Source: Arachis hypogaea (taxonomy: Eukaryota > Streptophyta > Magnoliopsida > Fabales > Fabaceae). From it: a stretch of DNA of 64,000 nt. The stretch is taken from NCBI RefSeq assembly GCF_003086295.3, contig NC_092048.1, positions 111,802,276-111,866,275 of the forward strand, written 5' to 3'. Shown one piece after another: positions 35,222 through 45,998 of the stretch. The stretch's first letter is position 1, and each line of letters opens with the position of its first letter. The position numbers and the translations under genes are program-made. A model generated the notes under the pieces. It worked only from the letters and a program-made list of their open reading frames with translations, made no database searches and was not told the DNA's origin.

Positions 35222-35972
35222 TCATCCTTGGTCTTGACTTGTTACGGCTAGGACTTTTTCCTCTTCTGAGATTGACGGGTTCTGTAGCATTTCCTGGATG
35301 AGACTTCTATTGTTGCCTCCTGGTTTGGTGTTGGCTAGTTTCGAGAGTGCGTCAGCTCGGGTATTTTGTTCGCGGGGTATGTGGCGGATCTTATATTCCC
35401 CGAGTTGTCTGAGCTGTTCTTTGGTTTTATCCAAATACTTTTTCATGGTGGGATCTTTGGCTTGGTAGCTCCATGTTATCTGTGAGGTGACTACTTGTGA
35501 ATCGCTGTAAATATTGAGTTTTTGAGCTCCAACCTCTTTAGCTAGCTTCAAACCAGCTAATAATACTTCATATTCCGCCTGATTGTTTGAGGCCGGGAAC
35601 CCGAATTTAAGGGAGAGCTCAACTTGGGTTCTTTGGTTGCTTTCTATTATCAACCTGCACCGCTTTCAGTCTTATTTGAAGAACCATCCACATAGAGATT
35701 CCATTCTGTGGGGATTTCTGGGGCATCTGTGAATTCTGCGATGAAGTCGGCCAGATACTGTGATTTGATGGCCGTCCGAGCTTCATATTGGAGGTCGAAC
35801 TCGGATAACTCGACTGCCCATTGTAAAATTCTGCCTGCTAAATCAGTTTTCTACAATATTCCTTTTATGGGATGGTTAGTTCGAACCTTAATTGTGTGAG
35901 CCTGGAAGTACGGGCGAAGTCGTCGAGATGTTAGAACGAGAGTATAGGCAAAATTTTCTATTTTCTGGTAGT
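35222..35972 (-). pseudogene. Element A second (archaeal-type) RNase H region
   Basis: The frame 35653-35222 carries an RNase H fold with the segments ASNNQAEYE, LNIYSDSQVV and IPREQNTRADALSKLA, which match the extra 'aRNH' domain known from Tat-lineage elements. The first Asp-containing strand (YVDGSS in element B) lies just upstream. Between 35972 and 35654 the connection and first RNase H domain are interrupted by stops and a frameshift. The domain would degrade RNA in RNA-DNA hybrids during reverse transcription. Confidence 0.8.
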
Positions 35973-37187
35973 TCAACTCAGATCCTTGTAGCGCTTTACT
36001 AATGAATTAGACAGGTTGTTGCCACTTTCGTCTTCTCTGACTAGTGCTGAGGCTATTGCCCGGCTTTCTACTACGAGATATAATATGAGCGGTTCTCCTT
36101 TTCGTGGCCGAGATAGGATAGGTGGCCGTCCTAAGAAATCCTTGAAGTCTTGGAAGGCTTGTTCACATTCTGTTGTCCATTCGAACTGCTTTCCCTTTCT
36201 TAAAGCAGCATAGAAGGGGAGAGATCTTATCGCTGATCCTGCTAAGAACCTGGATAGGGCGGCCAATCTCCCGTTGAGTTGATGTACTTCTTTGACACAG
36301 GTTGGGCTTTTCATGTTGAGTATGGCTTGACATTTATCCAGATTTGCTTCAATTCCTCTTTGTGTGAGCATGAAACCTAAAAATTTGCCCGCTTCTACTG
36401 CAAAGGTGCATTTTGCGGGATTGAGTCGCATGTCATGCTTCCTTATAGTGTCAAACACTTGAGCCAGGTCGGATAACAATGTCTCTTCACTTTGTGTCTT
36501 TATCAACATGTCATCCACATAGACTTCCATGATTTTCCCGATATGATCTGAGAAGACTTTATTCATTATCCTTTGATAAGTAGCTCCCACATTCTTGAGA
36601 CCGAAAGGCATCACAATGTAGCAGTAGTTTGCTTTCGGCGTTAAAAACGAGGTCTTTTCTTGATCTGGTGGATACATGGGGATTTGGTTGTATCCCGAAT
36701 GTACGTCCATAAATGAGAGGTATCTATATCCGGAGGAAGCATCAACCAGAGCGTCGATACTTGGGAGTGGGTAAGGATTTTTTGGGCAGGCTTTGTTAAG
36801 ATCGGTGTAATCGGTGCACATTCGCCACTTCCCATTTGATTTTCTCACCAAGACGACGTTGGCTAGCCATAGTGGGTACTTGACCTCTCTTATGAATCCT
36901 GCCTCCAGTAATGCTTGTACCTGTTCTTCCACAGCTTGGGATCGCTCTGGCCCAAGTTTTCTTCGTCTTTGCTGTACTGGCCGAGATCCTAGATAGACCG
37001 CCAACTTGTGGCACATTAGCTTGGAGTCTATGCCTGGCATGTCTGCGGCTTTCCATGCGAAGAGATCGACATTATCTCGTAAGAATTGTACCAGTAATTC
37101 TTTTGAGTCTCCTCTCAGGATCGTGCCGATATTAGTCGTTTTGTCTGAGGTGTCTCCGATCTGAACCTTCTCTATCTCACCTTCTGG
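35973..37187 (-). pseudogene. Element A reverse transcriptase and first RNase H
   Basis: The main open part runs 37040-35973. It shows YPLPSIDALVDASSGYRYLS, MPFGLKN and the catalytic YVDDML, then the start of the RT-linked RNase H (LILYLVVESRAIASALV). It is preceded by a stop at 37188 (TAG, where B has CAC). The N-terminal linker to protease includes FLRDNVDLFAWKAADMPG as seen in B. The active site is intact but the polyprotein is broken on both sides. Confidence 0.88.
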
Positions 37188-37683
37188 CTACGGACGGAGC
37201 GCTTCTCGTCTCTGAATTCCGCCAAGCTCAATTGTGTGGAATTCTTCTCCTCTGCCTCTGAGGTTTAAACTTTCATTATAACAGTGGCGTTCCATCTTTT
37301 GATATGCTTTTATTGTGGCTATCCCCTCTATAGTTGGGAATTTCATGTATAGAAATGGAGTCGAGACTATTGCCCCGAGTTGATTTAGTGTGGTCCGACC
37401 TATTAGAGCATTGTAGGCTGAACTCACGTCGACCACAATGTAGTCTATTTTGAGTGTTCTGGATTGGTTCCCTTTTTCGAAGGTTGTATATAGTGATACG
37501 TATCCTAATGGTTGTACCGGGGTATCTCCCAGTCCGAACAGACTGTTCGGGTATCCCTTAAGTTCCTTGTCTTCTAGGCCGAGCTTGTCGAAGGCAGTTT
37601 TGAATAAGATGTCGGCGGAGTTTCCTTGGTCTATTAATGTGCGGTGCAGATTGGTGTTTGCCAGTATGATGGTGATGACCATG
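37188..37683 (-). CDS. Element A aspartic protease
   Basis: On the - strand, residues include LIDQGNSADILF around the catalytic Asp, VVDVSSAYNALIGRTTL as the flap and second half, and a linker to RT. The Tat-lineage protease often has DxGSSA in this place; here Ser is replaced by Asn (DQGNSAD). It joins the gag frame at 42979 once element B and one GGGTC copy are removed. Confidence 0.82.
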
Positions 37684-37688
37684 GGGTC

Positions 37689-38230
37689 TGTTCATACCCT
37701 GGGTCGAGCTGTCCAAACCGGGATGTTCAGTAATAAAGCGACCGACCTCCTTAGGTCAAGCGGACCGACTTCTTTACGAAGAACTCGGCCAAATCGACAG
37801 GAAAGCCCAAAAAGGGCCCAATTCAAGGAATACGACCCAAATCCAAAGGTCGTTCAGGCCTACAGAGAAGGGCGGTTCTGTTGAAGATACGCTGACCTCA
37901 ACCCAAAAGATAAAGATAAGATAAGATAAGATAACAAACTTATCTTATCCAAAGGTCACATCTCACCATTATAAATACACTGGAGCACCCAGGTATAACT
38001 GATACTCTGATTATACATAAAAACCTGCCTAATACCCGTGCTAACTTAAGCATCGGAGTTTCTTGCAGGTACCCCCCACCCTCTGGTGGCCAAGGATCAG
38101 CAGTGTAGCAAATCCAACAAGTCGTACACAACAGCTCCGGCCGCCACCAGCCAGCCGAACACGTCATCTCCAACCAGTACCAAAGATCTCATCCGAGATC
38201 GACCTCCAGTTTCAGGTAACCCTCGGAACA
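37689..38230 (+). repeat. Element B 5' LTR
   Basis: TGTTCAT...GGAACA ends, (GATAA)n run at about 37912-37936, TATAAATA at 37970-37977. Closely related to the LTRs of A. The gag frame is open back into U5, but no ATG lies there. Confidence 0.94.
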
Positions 38231-38231
38231 T

Positions 38232-38249
38232 TGGCGCCGTTGCCGGGGA
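38232..38249 (+). other. Primer binding site of element B (tRNA-Asp)
   Basis: TGGCGCCGTTGCCGGGGA, a perfect match, one base after the LTR. Confidence 0.95.
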
Positions 38250-38271
38250 ACCTGAAAGTCATCCCAAAACC

Positions 38272-39650
38272 ATGGCGGATGGCCATGACAACGACCACGA
38301 CTCGGATCTGGAGAACAGAACACCACACAAGAACACGGACACTACGCTAAAGGATACTCCGGAATCAAACGAGGACAAAAACTCACCAAATCCGGGAGCT
38401 ATGGAAGCACTTCAAGATCGCTTAAAGAAACTTAAGAAAGAAACCCAGCAACAACGGGAGATCGGAAAGGATCTACAAAGAGAGGTACGGCGACGTCGAG
38501 AACTAGAAGAAAAACTACCGCAATTAGAGGCCAACCTCAAATCAAAAGCTCCTCAGACCTCTCCTGAGGAAAATTCACGCAAAGAACAGGATCCATTCAC
38601 CAGGGAAATCATGAAGACCAAAATCCCAAAAGATTTCAAGCTCCCGGATATGGTTTTGTATGATGGCACTACAAATCCCAACCATCATCTCAGCAATTTC
38701 AGAAGCAGAATGTACCTTACCGATGCCTTAGATGCCGTTCGCTGCAAAGCTTTTCCAACAACTCTCACGAAAACGGCGATCAGATGGTTCGACAACTTAC
38801 CTCCGAAGTCCATCTCAAACTTCGACGACCTGGCCAAAAAGTTCCTGGCCAGATTCTCCATCCAGAAAGATAAGGCCAAGCACGCACCCAGCTTACTAGG
38901 GATCAAGCAAGGAGATCGGGAGAGCCTCCACAACTACATGGAAAGATTCAACAAAACATGCATGGACATACAAAGTTTACCAACAGAGGCCGCCATCATG
39001 GGGCTTATCAATGGCTTACGAGAGGGACCTTTTAGTTAATCTATATCAAAAAAGTATCCTACCTCCTTAGACGAAGTCCAGGAGCGAGCAGAAAAATACA
39101 TCAACATGGAAGAGAACGCTCGGCTAGGAGAAATCTCAAAATCTGGGGCCTCCTACCGAGACAAAGACAAGGAATCCAAAAGGAAAGAAGATCGACAGGG
39201 TGAGAAAATCAAAAAATACCACAACTACACTCCTCTCAAAGCATCCCTGGTCGACGTGTACAAAGAAGTCTGCCGTACAGAAAAATCCCCCCAGCACGGC
39301 CACTCAAAGGCAAAAGGGGAGGAGAAAACCGGAAGGAATATTGTGAATACCATCGAATTCGAGGGCATTCTACCAACGAGTGCTTCGACTTGAAAAATAT
39401 CATAGAAAAATTGGTAAGAGAAGGAAAATTAGATCGATTTCTGGCCACCCGGGATCATGACCAAAGAAAAAGACGGAGAGACGAAGATGATGGACGAGCT
39501 GAACGGTCACCTCGGACACCCGAAAGACACGTCCACATGATACACGGCGGATTCGCAAGAGGTGGGATCTCCAAATCGTCCCGAAAGAGATATCTCAAAG
39601 AAGTATATCATGATGAGGGAAAGGAGGAAGCACCCGACATCCCGACGATA
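38272..39650 (+). pseudogene. Element B gag
   Basis: The first ATG after the primer binding site (38272, MADGHDNDHD) is the likely start. An N-terminal coiled coil (LQDRLKKLKKETQQQREIG) is followed by the gag core (FPTTLTKTAIRWFDNLPPKSI) and a zinc knuckle of the form C-x2-H-x4-H-x4-C near 39345-39385. Lesions are TAA at 39037-39039 where A has CAA, and a one-base deletion near 39285 that shifts the frame before the knuckle. Gag would form the particle and bind the RNA. Confidence 0.85.
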
Positions 39651-42436
39651 ACATTTACTAAAGAGGACGCATCCGGCATCATCTCGGGACACGACGATCC
39701 CATGGTCATCACTATTATTCTGGCAAACACCAATCTACACCGCACACTAGTAGACCAAGGGAGTTCTGCCGACATCTTATTCAAAACAGCCTTCGACAAG
39801 CTCGGTTTAGACGAAAAGGAACTTAGAGCATACCCGAACAATCTGTTTGGACTAGGAGACACTCCGATACAATCGCTGGGATACGTATCGCTACACACTA
39901 CTTTTGGAAAAGGGAACCAATCTAGGACCCTCAAAATAGACTACATTGTGGTCGACGTAAGTTCAGCCTACAATGCTCTCATAGGTCGGACAACACTCAA
40001 TCAACTCGGCGCAATAGTCTCAACTCCGCATCTATGCATGAAATTCCCAACTACAGAGGGGATAGCCACGATAAAAGCAGATCAAAAGATGGCACGTCGT
40101 TGTTATAACGAGAGCTTAAACCTCAAAGGCAGAGGAGAAGAGTTTCATACAATTGAGCTTGGCGGAGCTCAGCGTCGAGAAGAACTCCGTCCGCACCCAG
40201 AAGGTAAGGTAGAGAAGGTTCAGATTGGAAACACCTCGGACAAAACGACTAATATCGGCACGGTCCTAAGAGGAGACTCAAAAGAATTACTGATACAGTT
40301 CTTACGAGATAATGTCGACCTCTTCGCATGGAAAGCCGCAGACATGCCAGGCATAAACCCTAAGCTAATGTGCCACAAGTTCGCTGTCTATCCAGGATCT
40401 CGGCCGGTGCAGCAGAAGCGAAGAAAACTCGAATCAGAACGATCCCAAGCTGTGGAAGAACAAGTACAAACGTTACTGGAGGCAGGATTCATAAGAGAAG
40501 TCAAGTACCCACTATGGCTAGCCAACGTCGTCTTGGTGAAAAAATCAAACGGGAAGTGGCGCATGTGTACCGATTACACCGATCTCAACAAAGCCTGCCC
40601 AAAAGATCCATACCCACTCCCAAGTATTGACGCTCTGGTAGATGCTTCCTCCGGATATAGATACCTCTCGTTTATGGACGCCTATTCGGGATACAACCAA
40701 ATCCTCATGTATCCACCAGATCAAGAAAAGACCTCGTTCTTAATACCAAAGGCGAACTAATGCTACATCGTGATGCCTTTCGGTCTCAAGAACGCGGGAG
40801 CAACTTATCAAAGGCTAATGAATAAAGTCTTCTCAGATCACATCGAAAAAATCATGGAAGCCTATGTGGACGACATGTTGATAAAAACACAAAGCGAAGA
40901 TACATTATTGTCCGACCTGGCTCAAGTGTTTGACACTATAAGGAAGCATAACATGCTACTCAACCCCGCAAAATGCACCTTCACAGTTGAAGCAGGCAAA
41001 TTCTTGGGTTTCATGCTCACACAAAGGGGAATTGAAGCAAATCCAGACAAATGTCAAGCTATACTCAACATGAAAAGCCCAACCTGTGTCAAAGAAGTAC
41101 AACTCAACGGGAGATTGGCCGCCCTATCCCGATTCTTAGCAGGAGCTGCGATAAGATCTCTCCCCTTCTATGCTACTTTAAGAAAGGGAAAACAGTTCGA
41201 ATGGATGACAGAATGTGAGCAAGCTTTCTGAGACTTCAAGGAGTTCTTAGGATGGCCACCTATCCTATCTCGACCACGAGAAGGAGAACCACTCATATTA
41301 TATCTCGCGGTAGAAAGCCAGGCGATAGCCTCAGCACTAGTCAGAGAAGATGAAAATGGATAACAACCCGTCTACTTCATTATCAAAGCACTACAGGGAT
41401 CCGAGCTGAACTACCAGAAAATAGAAAAATTTGCCTATACTCTCATCCTAACATCTCGACGACTCCGCCCGTACTTCCAGGCTCACACCATTAAGGTTAG
41501 AACTAACCAGCCCATTAAAAGAATATTGCAGAAAACAGATTTAGCAGGCAGAATTCTACAATGGGCAGTCGAGTTGTCAGAATTCGACCTCCAATATGAA
41601 GCTCGGACGGCCACCAAATCACAGTATCTGGCCGACTTCATCGCAGAATTCACAGATACCCTAGAAACTCCCACAGAATGGAATCTCTACGTGGATGGTT
41701 CCTCAAATAAAACTGGAAGCGGCGCAGGCGTGATAATTGAAAGCAACCAAGGAACCCAAGTTGAGCTCTCCCTCAAGTTCGGGTTCCCGGCCTCCAATAA
41801 CCAAGCGGAATATGAAGCATTATTAGCTGGTTTGAAGCTGGCTAAAGAGGTCGGAGCTCAAAAACTCAACATTTACAGCAATTCACAAGTGGTCACATCA
41901 CAAATAACAGGGAGCTACCAAGCCAAAGACCCCACCATGAAAAAATATTTGGATAAAACCAAGGAACTACTTGGACAAATCGGGGAATATAAGATCTGCC
42001 ACATACCCCGCGAACAAAATGCCCGAGCTGATGCACTCTCAAAACTAGCCAGCACCAAACCAGGGGGCAACAATAGAAGCCTCATACAGGAAATGTTGCA
42101 AAACCCGTCAATCTCGGAAGAGGAAAAAGTCCTGGCCATAACAAGTCAGGACCAAGGATGGATGACCCCCATAATCAACTACCTCAAAGAAGGAACACTC
42201 CCCGCAGAAGAAAAGGAGGCAAAGAAGTTAAAAAGGGAGGCACAGTACTACACCATCATAAACAACATCCTGTACAAAAGAGGAATCTCAATACCTTTAC
42301 TAAAATGCGTGCCGACCTCCAACATAAGGGAAGTGCTAGAAGAAATACATGGCGGCATTTGTGGCAATCATCTCGGAGCACGAGCTCTCGCCAAAAAAGT
42401 ACTCCAGGCGGGATTTTATTGGCTAAGCAGGGGCAC
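39651..42436 (+). pseudogene. Element B protease, RT, two RNase H domains and integrase stub
   Basis: Protease (LVDQGSSADILF), RT (MPFGLKN, YVDDML) and both RNase H domains (the second begins WNLYVDGSSNKTGSGAG) follow in order. In-frame stops occur at 40758-40760 (TAA where A has TAC), 41229-41231 (TGA) and near 41361 (TAA), and one codon is missing near 41100. The frame ends with the integrase zinc region (GNHLGARALAKKV, GFYWL) and then runs into the 3' LTR. About the last two thirds of integrase is deleted. The element could move only with enzymes from relatives. Confidence 0.88.
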
Positions 42437-42973
42437 TGTTCATACCCTGGGTCGAGCTGTCCGAACCGGGATGTTCAGTAATAAAGCGACCGACCTCCTT
42501 AGGTCAAGCGGACCGACTTCTTTACGAAGAACTCGGCCAAATCGACAGGAAAGCCCAAAAAGATCCCAATTCAAGGAATACGACCCAAATCCAAAGGTCA
42601 TTCAGGCCTACAGAGAAGGGCGATTCCGTTGAAGATGCGCTGACCTCAACCCAAAAGATAAAGATAAGATAAGATAACTAACTTATCTTATCCAAAGGTC
42701 ACATCTCACCATTATAAATACACTGGAGCACCCAGGTATAACTCATACTCTGATTCTACATAAAAACCTGCCTAATACCCGTGCTAACTTAAGCATCGGA
42801 GTTTCTTGCAAGTACCCCCCACCCTCCGGTGGCCAAGGATCAGCAGTGTAGCAAATCCAACAAGTCGGACACAACAGCTCCGGCCGCCACCAGCCAGCCG
42901 GACACGTCATCTCCGACCAGTACCAAAGATCTCATCCGAGATCGACCTCCAGTTTCAGGTAACCCTCAGAACA
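42437..42973 (+). repeat. Element B 3' LTR
   Basis: 537 bp copy of 37689-38230, shorter by about five bases in the (GATAA)n run. TATAAATA lies near 42713. Confidence 0.94.
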
Positions 42974-42978
42974 GGGTC

Positions 42979-44403
42979 GTCGTGTCCCGAGATGATACCG
43001 GATACGTCCTCTTTAGTGAATGTAATTGCAGGGATGTCGGGTGTTTCTTCCTTTCCCTCGACATGATATACTTCTTTGAGATATCTTTTGCGGGATGACT
43101 TGGAGATTCCTCCCCCTGCGAATCCGCCGTGTATCATGTGGACGTGTCTTTCCGATGTACAAGGTGATCGTGCAGTTCATCCGATATCTTCGTCCTTTCG
43201 TCTCTTTCTTTGGTCGTCATCTCGGGTGGCTAGAAACCGATCTAGTTTTCCTTCCCTCACCAATTTTTCTATGATGTTTTTTAGATCGAAGCACTCGTTG
43301 GTGGAGTGCCCTCGCACTCGATGATATTTGCAATATTCATTCCGGTTTCCTCCTCCTCTTTTGCCTTTGAGTGGTCGAGCTGGGGGTATTTTCTCCGTAT
43401 GGCAGACTTCTTTATATACGTCGACTAGGGATGCCCTGAGAGGGGTGTAATTGTGGTATTTTTTTATTTTCTCTCCTTGTCGATCTTCTTTCCTTTTAGA
43501 TTCCTTGTCTTTATCTCGGTAGGGGACCCCGGATTTTGAGGTCTCTCCTAACCGAGCGTTTTCTTCCATGTTGATGTATTTTTCTGCTCGCTCCTGCACT
43601 TCGTCTAAGGAGGTAGGGTACTTCTTTGATATGGATTGGCTAAAAGGTCTTTCTCGTAGGCCATTGATGAGTCCCATGATGGCGGCCTCTGTTGGCAAGC
43701 TTTGTATGTCCATGCATGTTTTGTTGAATCTTTCCATGTAGTTGCGGAGGCTCTCCCGATCTCCTTGCTTGATCCCTAGTAAACTGGGGGCGTGTTTGGT
43801 CTTATCTTTTTGGATGGAGAATCTGGCTAGGAATTTTTTGGCCAAGTCGTCAAAGTTTGAGATGGTCTTTGGAGGTAGGTTGTCGAACCATCTGATTGCT
43901 GTCTTCGTGAGAGTTGTTGGAAAAGCTTTGCAACGAACGACATATGAGGCGTCGGTGAGGTACATTCTGCTTCTAAAATTGCTAAGATGATGGTTGGGAT
44001 CTGTGGTACCATCATACAAAATCATATCCGGGAGTTTGAAGTCTTTGGGGATTTTGGTTTTCATGATTTCCCTAGTGAATGGATCTTGCTCTTTGTGTGA
44101 ACTTTCCTCGGGAGTGGTCCAAGGGGTTTTTGATTTAAGATCGGCTTCTAATTGTAGGAGTTTATCTTTCAATTCTCGTCGCCGCCGTACCTCTCTTTGT
44201 AGATCCTTTCCGACCTCTCGTTGTTGTTGGGTTTCTTTTTCAAGTTGCTTTAAGCGGTCTTGAAGTGCTTCTATTACCCCTGGATTTGATGAGTTTTTGT
44301 CCCCGTTGGATTCTGGAATATCCTTTAGCGTAGTGTCTGCGTTCTTGTGCAGTGTTCTGTTTTCCAGATCTGAATCGTGGTCATTGTCATGGCCTTCCGC
44401 CAT
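42979..44403 (-). pseudogene. Element A gag and start of protease region
   Basis: The start is the ATG at 44403 (MAEGHDNDHD), 22 bases after the primer binding site; the frame is open further upstream through the primer site into the LTR, but without an ATG. It has the coiled coil, the gag core (FPTTLTKTAIRWFDNLPPKTI) and an intact zinc knuckle (CKYHRVRGHSTNEC). One TGA at 43179-43177 replaces CGA of element B. After it the frame stays open to the border of element B at 42979. Confidence 0.87.
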
Positions 44404-44425
44404 GGTATTGGGATGACTTCCAGGG

Positions 44426-44443
44426 TCCCCGGCAACGGCACCA
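44426..44443 (-). other. Primer binding site of element A (tRNA-Asp)
   Basis: On the - strand TGGTGCCGTTGCCGGGGA, one mismatch to the tRNA-Asp complement, one base after the 5' LTR. Confidence 0.93.
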
Positions 44444-44444
44444 A

Positions 44445-44985
44445 TGTTCCGGGGGTTACCTGAAACTGGAGGTCGATCTCGGATAAGATCTTCTGTACTG
44501 GTCGGAGATGGCATGTCCGGCTGGCTGGTGGCGGCCGGAGCTGTTGTGTCCGACTTGTTGGACTTGCTGCACTGCTGATCCTTGGCCACCGGAGGGTGGG
44601 GGGTACCTGCAAGAGACTCCGATGCTTAAGTTAGGATGGGTATTAAGCAAGTTTTTAGTAGAATCAGAGTATGAGTTATACCTGGGTGCTCCAGTGTATT
44701 TATAGTAGTTGTAGAGTGACCTTTTTAGATAAGATAAGTTAGTTATCTTATCTTATCTTATCTTTTGGGGAGGTCATCTTATCTTCAATGGAACCGCCTT
44801 TATCTCTATAGGCTTGGTCGGCCTTTGGATCTGGGTCGTATTCCTTGAGTTGGGCCCATATTTCGGGCTTTCCTGTCGATTTAGCCGAGCTCTTTTGGGA
44901 AGAGGTCAGATAGTCTGACCTGAAGAGGTCGGTCGCTTTGTCGTCGATCATCCCGGGTCGGATAGCTCGACCCAGGATATGAACA
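44445..44985 (-). repeat. Element A 5' LTR
   Basis: 541 bp, the pair of 9103-9643, with a TATAAATA box near 44700 and a (GATAA)n run upstream of it on the - strand. Confidence 0.93.
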
Positions 44986-44990
44986 AAACC

Positions 44991-45139
44991 TCAGGGATCA
45001 CTTTTTTCTTGGCCACAACTTTATAGAAGTGGTCTTGATGGACCTTTGAGATGAATCTCTCCATCTCCCATGACTCAGAGGTGGAAGCAATTGCCTTCCC
45101 TTTCCTCTTTCTTGAGGTTTCTCTGGTCTTAGGTGCCAT
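44991..45139 (-). CDS. Element O ORF2, 5' part
   Basis: ATG at 45139 (MAPKTRETSRKRKGKAIAS). The Lys/Arg-rich start could be a nuclear localisation signal. The frame runs to the AAACC site where element A entered and continues at 9097. The same basic start is seen in ORF2 of element E (MSDPKSKGKGKATTGKRKRG), which supports a common origin. Confidence 0.75.
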
Positions 45140-45330
45140 TGATGGTTATGAAAAAATAAAAAGCTATGCTTTTACCACACTAAACTTAAAATGTTTGCTC
45201 GTCCTCGAGCAAAAGAAGAAAGAAGGAGAAGAGGAAGAAAAATAGAGGAGAGGGAGAGAGGTGTGTATTCGGCCAAGGGGAAGAAGAGAGGGTTATGTTG
45301 TGTGAAAATGAAGAAGGAATGAGGGGTTTA
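45140..45330 (-). promoter_or_regulatory. Putative internal promoter and 5' UTR of element O ORF2
   Basis: On the - strand a TATATAAA box (about 45334-45327) is followed by a pyrimidine-rich leader of about 190 bases and then the ORF2 ATG. Inside the leader lies the hairpin TTGCTCG-AGGA-CGAGCAA with TTTTAAGTTTAGTGTGG after it (about 45216-45175). This is a copy of the hairpin and priming motif found before the 3' LTRs. The arrangement looks like a pol II promoter followed by relocated 3'-end sequence. Confidence 0.6.
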
Positions 45331-45998
45331 TATAGGAATGGGGAGAGGTTTAGGGTTCGGCCATTAGGGTTGGGTTTGGGAGGGAAAAGAGTTTGAATTT
45401 TGGAGGTGGGTGGGGTTTTTGGGGAAGAGAGGATGGATGTGAGTGGTGAAGAGGTGATGGGAAAGAGTGATTGAGGTGATTGGTGAGGGGTATTTGTGGA
45501 AGAGAGTTATGAAAATGTGTGAAGAGGGGAGAAGAAAATGTGGGGATCCTGTGGGGTCCACAGATCCTGTGGGGTCAAGGACTTAACATCCCTGCTCAAA
45601 TTAGGCGTGTAAAACGCCCTTAGCATGCATGTCTGGCATTAAACGCCAGCTTGCTGCTTGTTTTTGGCGTTAAACGCCCAAATGTAGCCTGTTTTTGGCG
45701 TTTGTTTCTGGCGTTTAACGCCAGCTTGATGCTTCTTTCTGGCGTTAAATGCCAGTTTGATGCTTCTTACTGGCGTTTAAACACCAGTAAGTTCTTCCTC
45801 CAGGGCGAGCTGTTTTTAAAGCTGTTTTTCATTTTGTTTTTGATTTTTTAGTAGTTTTTGTGATTCCACATGATCATCAACAAAATAAAACATAAAATAA
45901 CAATAGAAAATAAATAGATATAATTAAATAACATTGGGTTGCCTCCCAACAAGCGCTTCTTTAATGTCAATAGCTTGACAGTGAGCTCTCATGGAGCC
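45331..45998 (-). other. Element O spacer between ORF1 and ORF2 with LTR-type palindromic words
   Basis: No gene. On the - strand it begins with the hairpin GTTGGG-AGGCAA-CCCAA (45950-45934), then about 45800-45600 has repeated GGCGTTTAACGCC and GGCGTTAAACGCC words. The same words fill U3 of the O LTR. They lie a few hundred bases upstream of the TATA box near 45330, a spacing like that in the LTR. Confidence 0.7.

Larger units (their letters stand above)
37689..42973 (+). mobile_element. Element B: deleted Tat-lineage element, same family as A
   Basis: 5285 bp, with LTRs at 37689-38230 (542 bp) and 42437-42973 (537 bp) and GGGTC duplicated at 37684-37688 and 42974-42978. It sits in the gag-protease junction of A in the opposite orientation. 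Internally it matches A from gag to the start of integrase and then jumps to TAAGCAGGGGCAC and the 3' LTR. Most of integrase, the tandem repeats and the antisense gene are absent. Confidence 0.95.
9103..44985 (-). mobile_element. Element A: Tat-lineage Ty3/gypsy retrotransposon with antisense gene
   Basis: Two 541-bp LTRs (9103-9643, 44445-44985) begin TGTTCAT and end GGAACA on the - strand. AAACC is duplicated at 9098-9102 and 44986-44990. After removal of C, D and B with their 5-base duplications, about 10.7 kb remains. It encodes gag, protease, reverse transcriptase, two RNase H domains and integrase on the - strand, then an unrelated spliced gene on the + strand before the 3' LTR. The extra RNase H and the antisense gene are known traits of the Tat/Ogre/Retand group. 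Several premature stops make pol inactive. A lies inside ORF2 of element O. Confidence 0.93.

Noticed and set aside
38086..38271. Gag frame of B (and of A at 44589-44404) open through the primer site into the LTR
   Set aside because: The upstream extension begins at GTG, and no ATG lies between the TATA box and 38272. Translation of the primer site is a chance open frame.
38275..38700. Possible host gene with coiled coil
   Set aside because: It is the N-terminal part of Tat-lineage gag, bounded by primer site and gag core.
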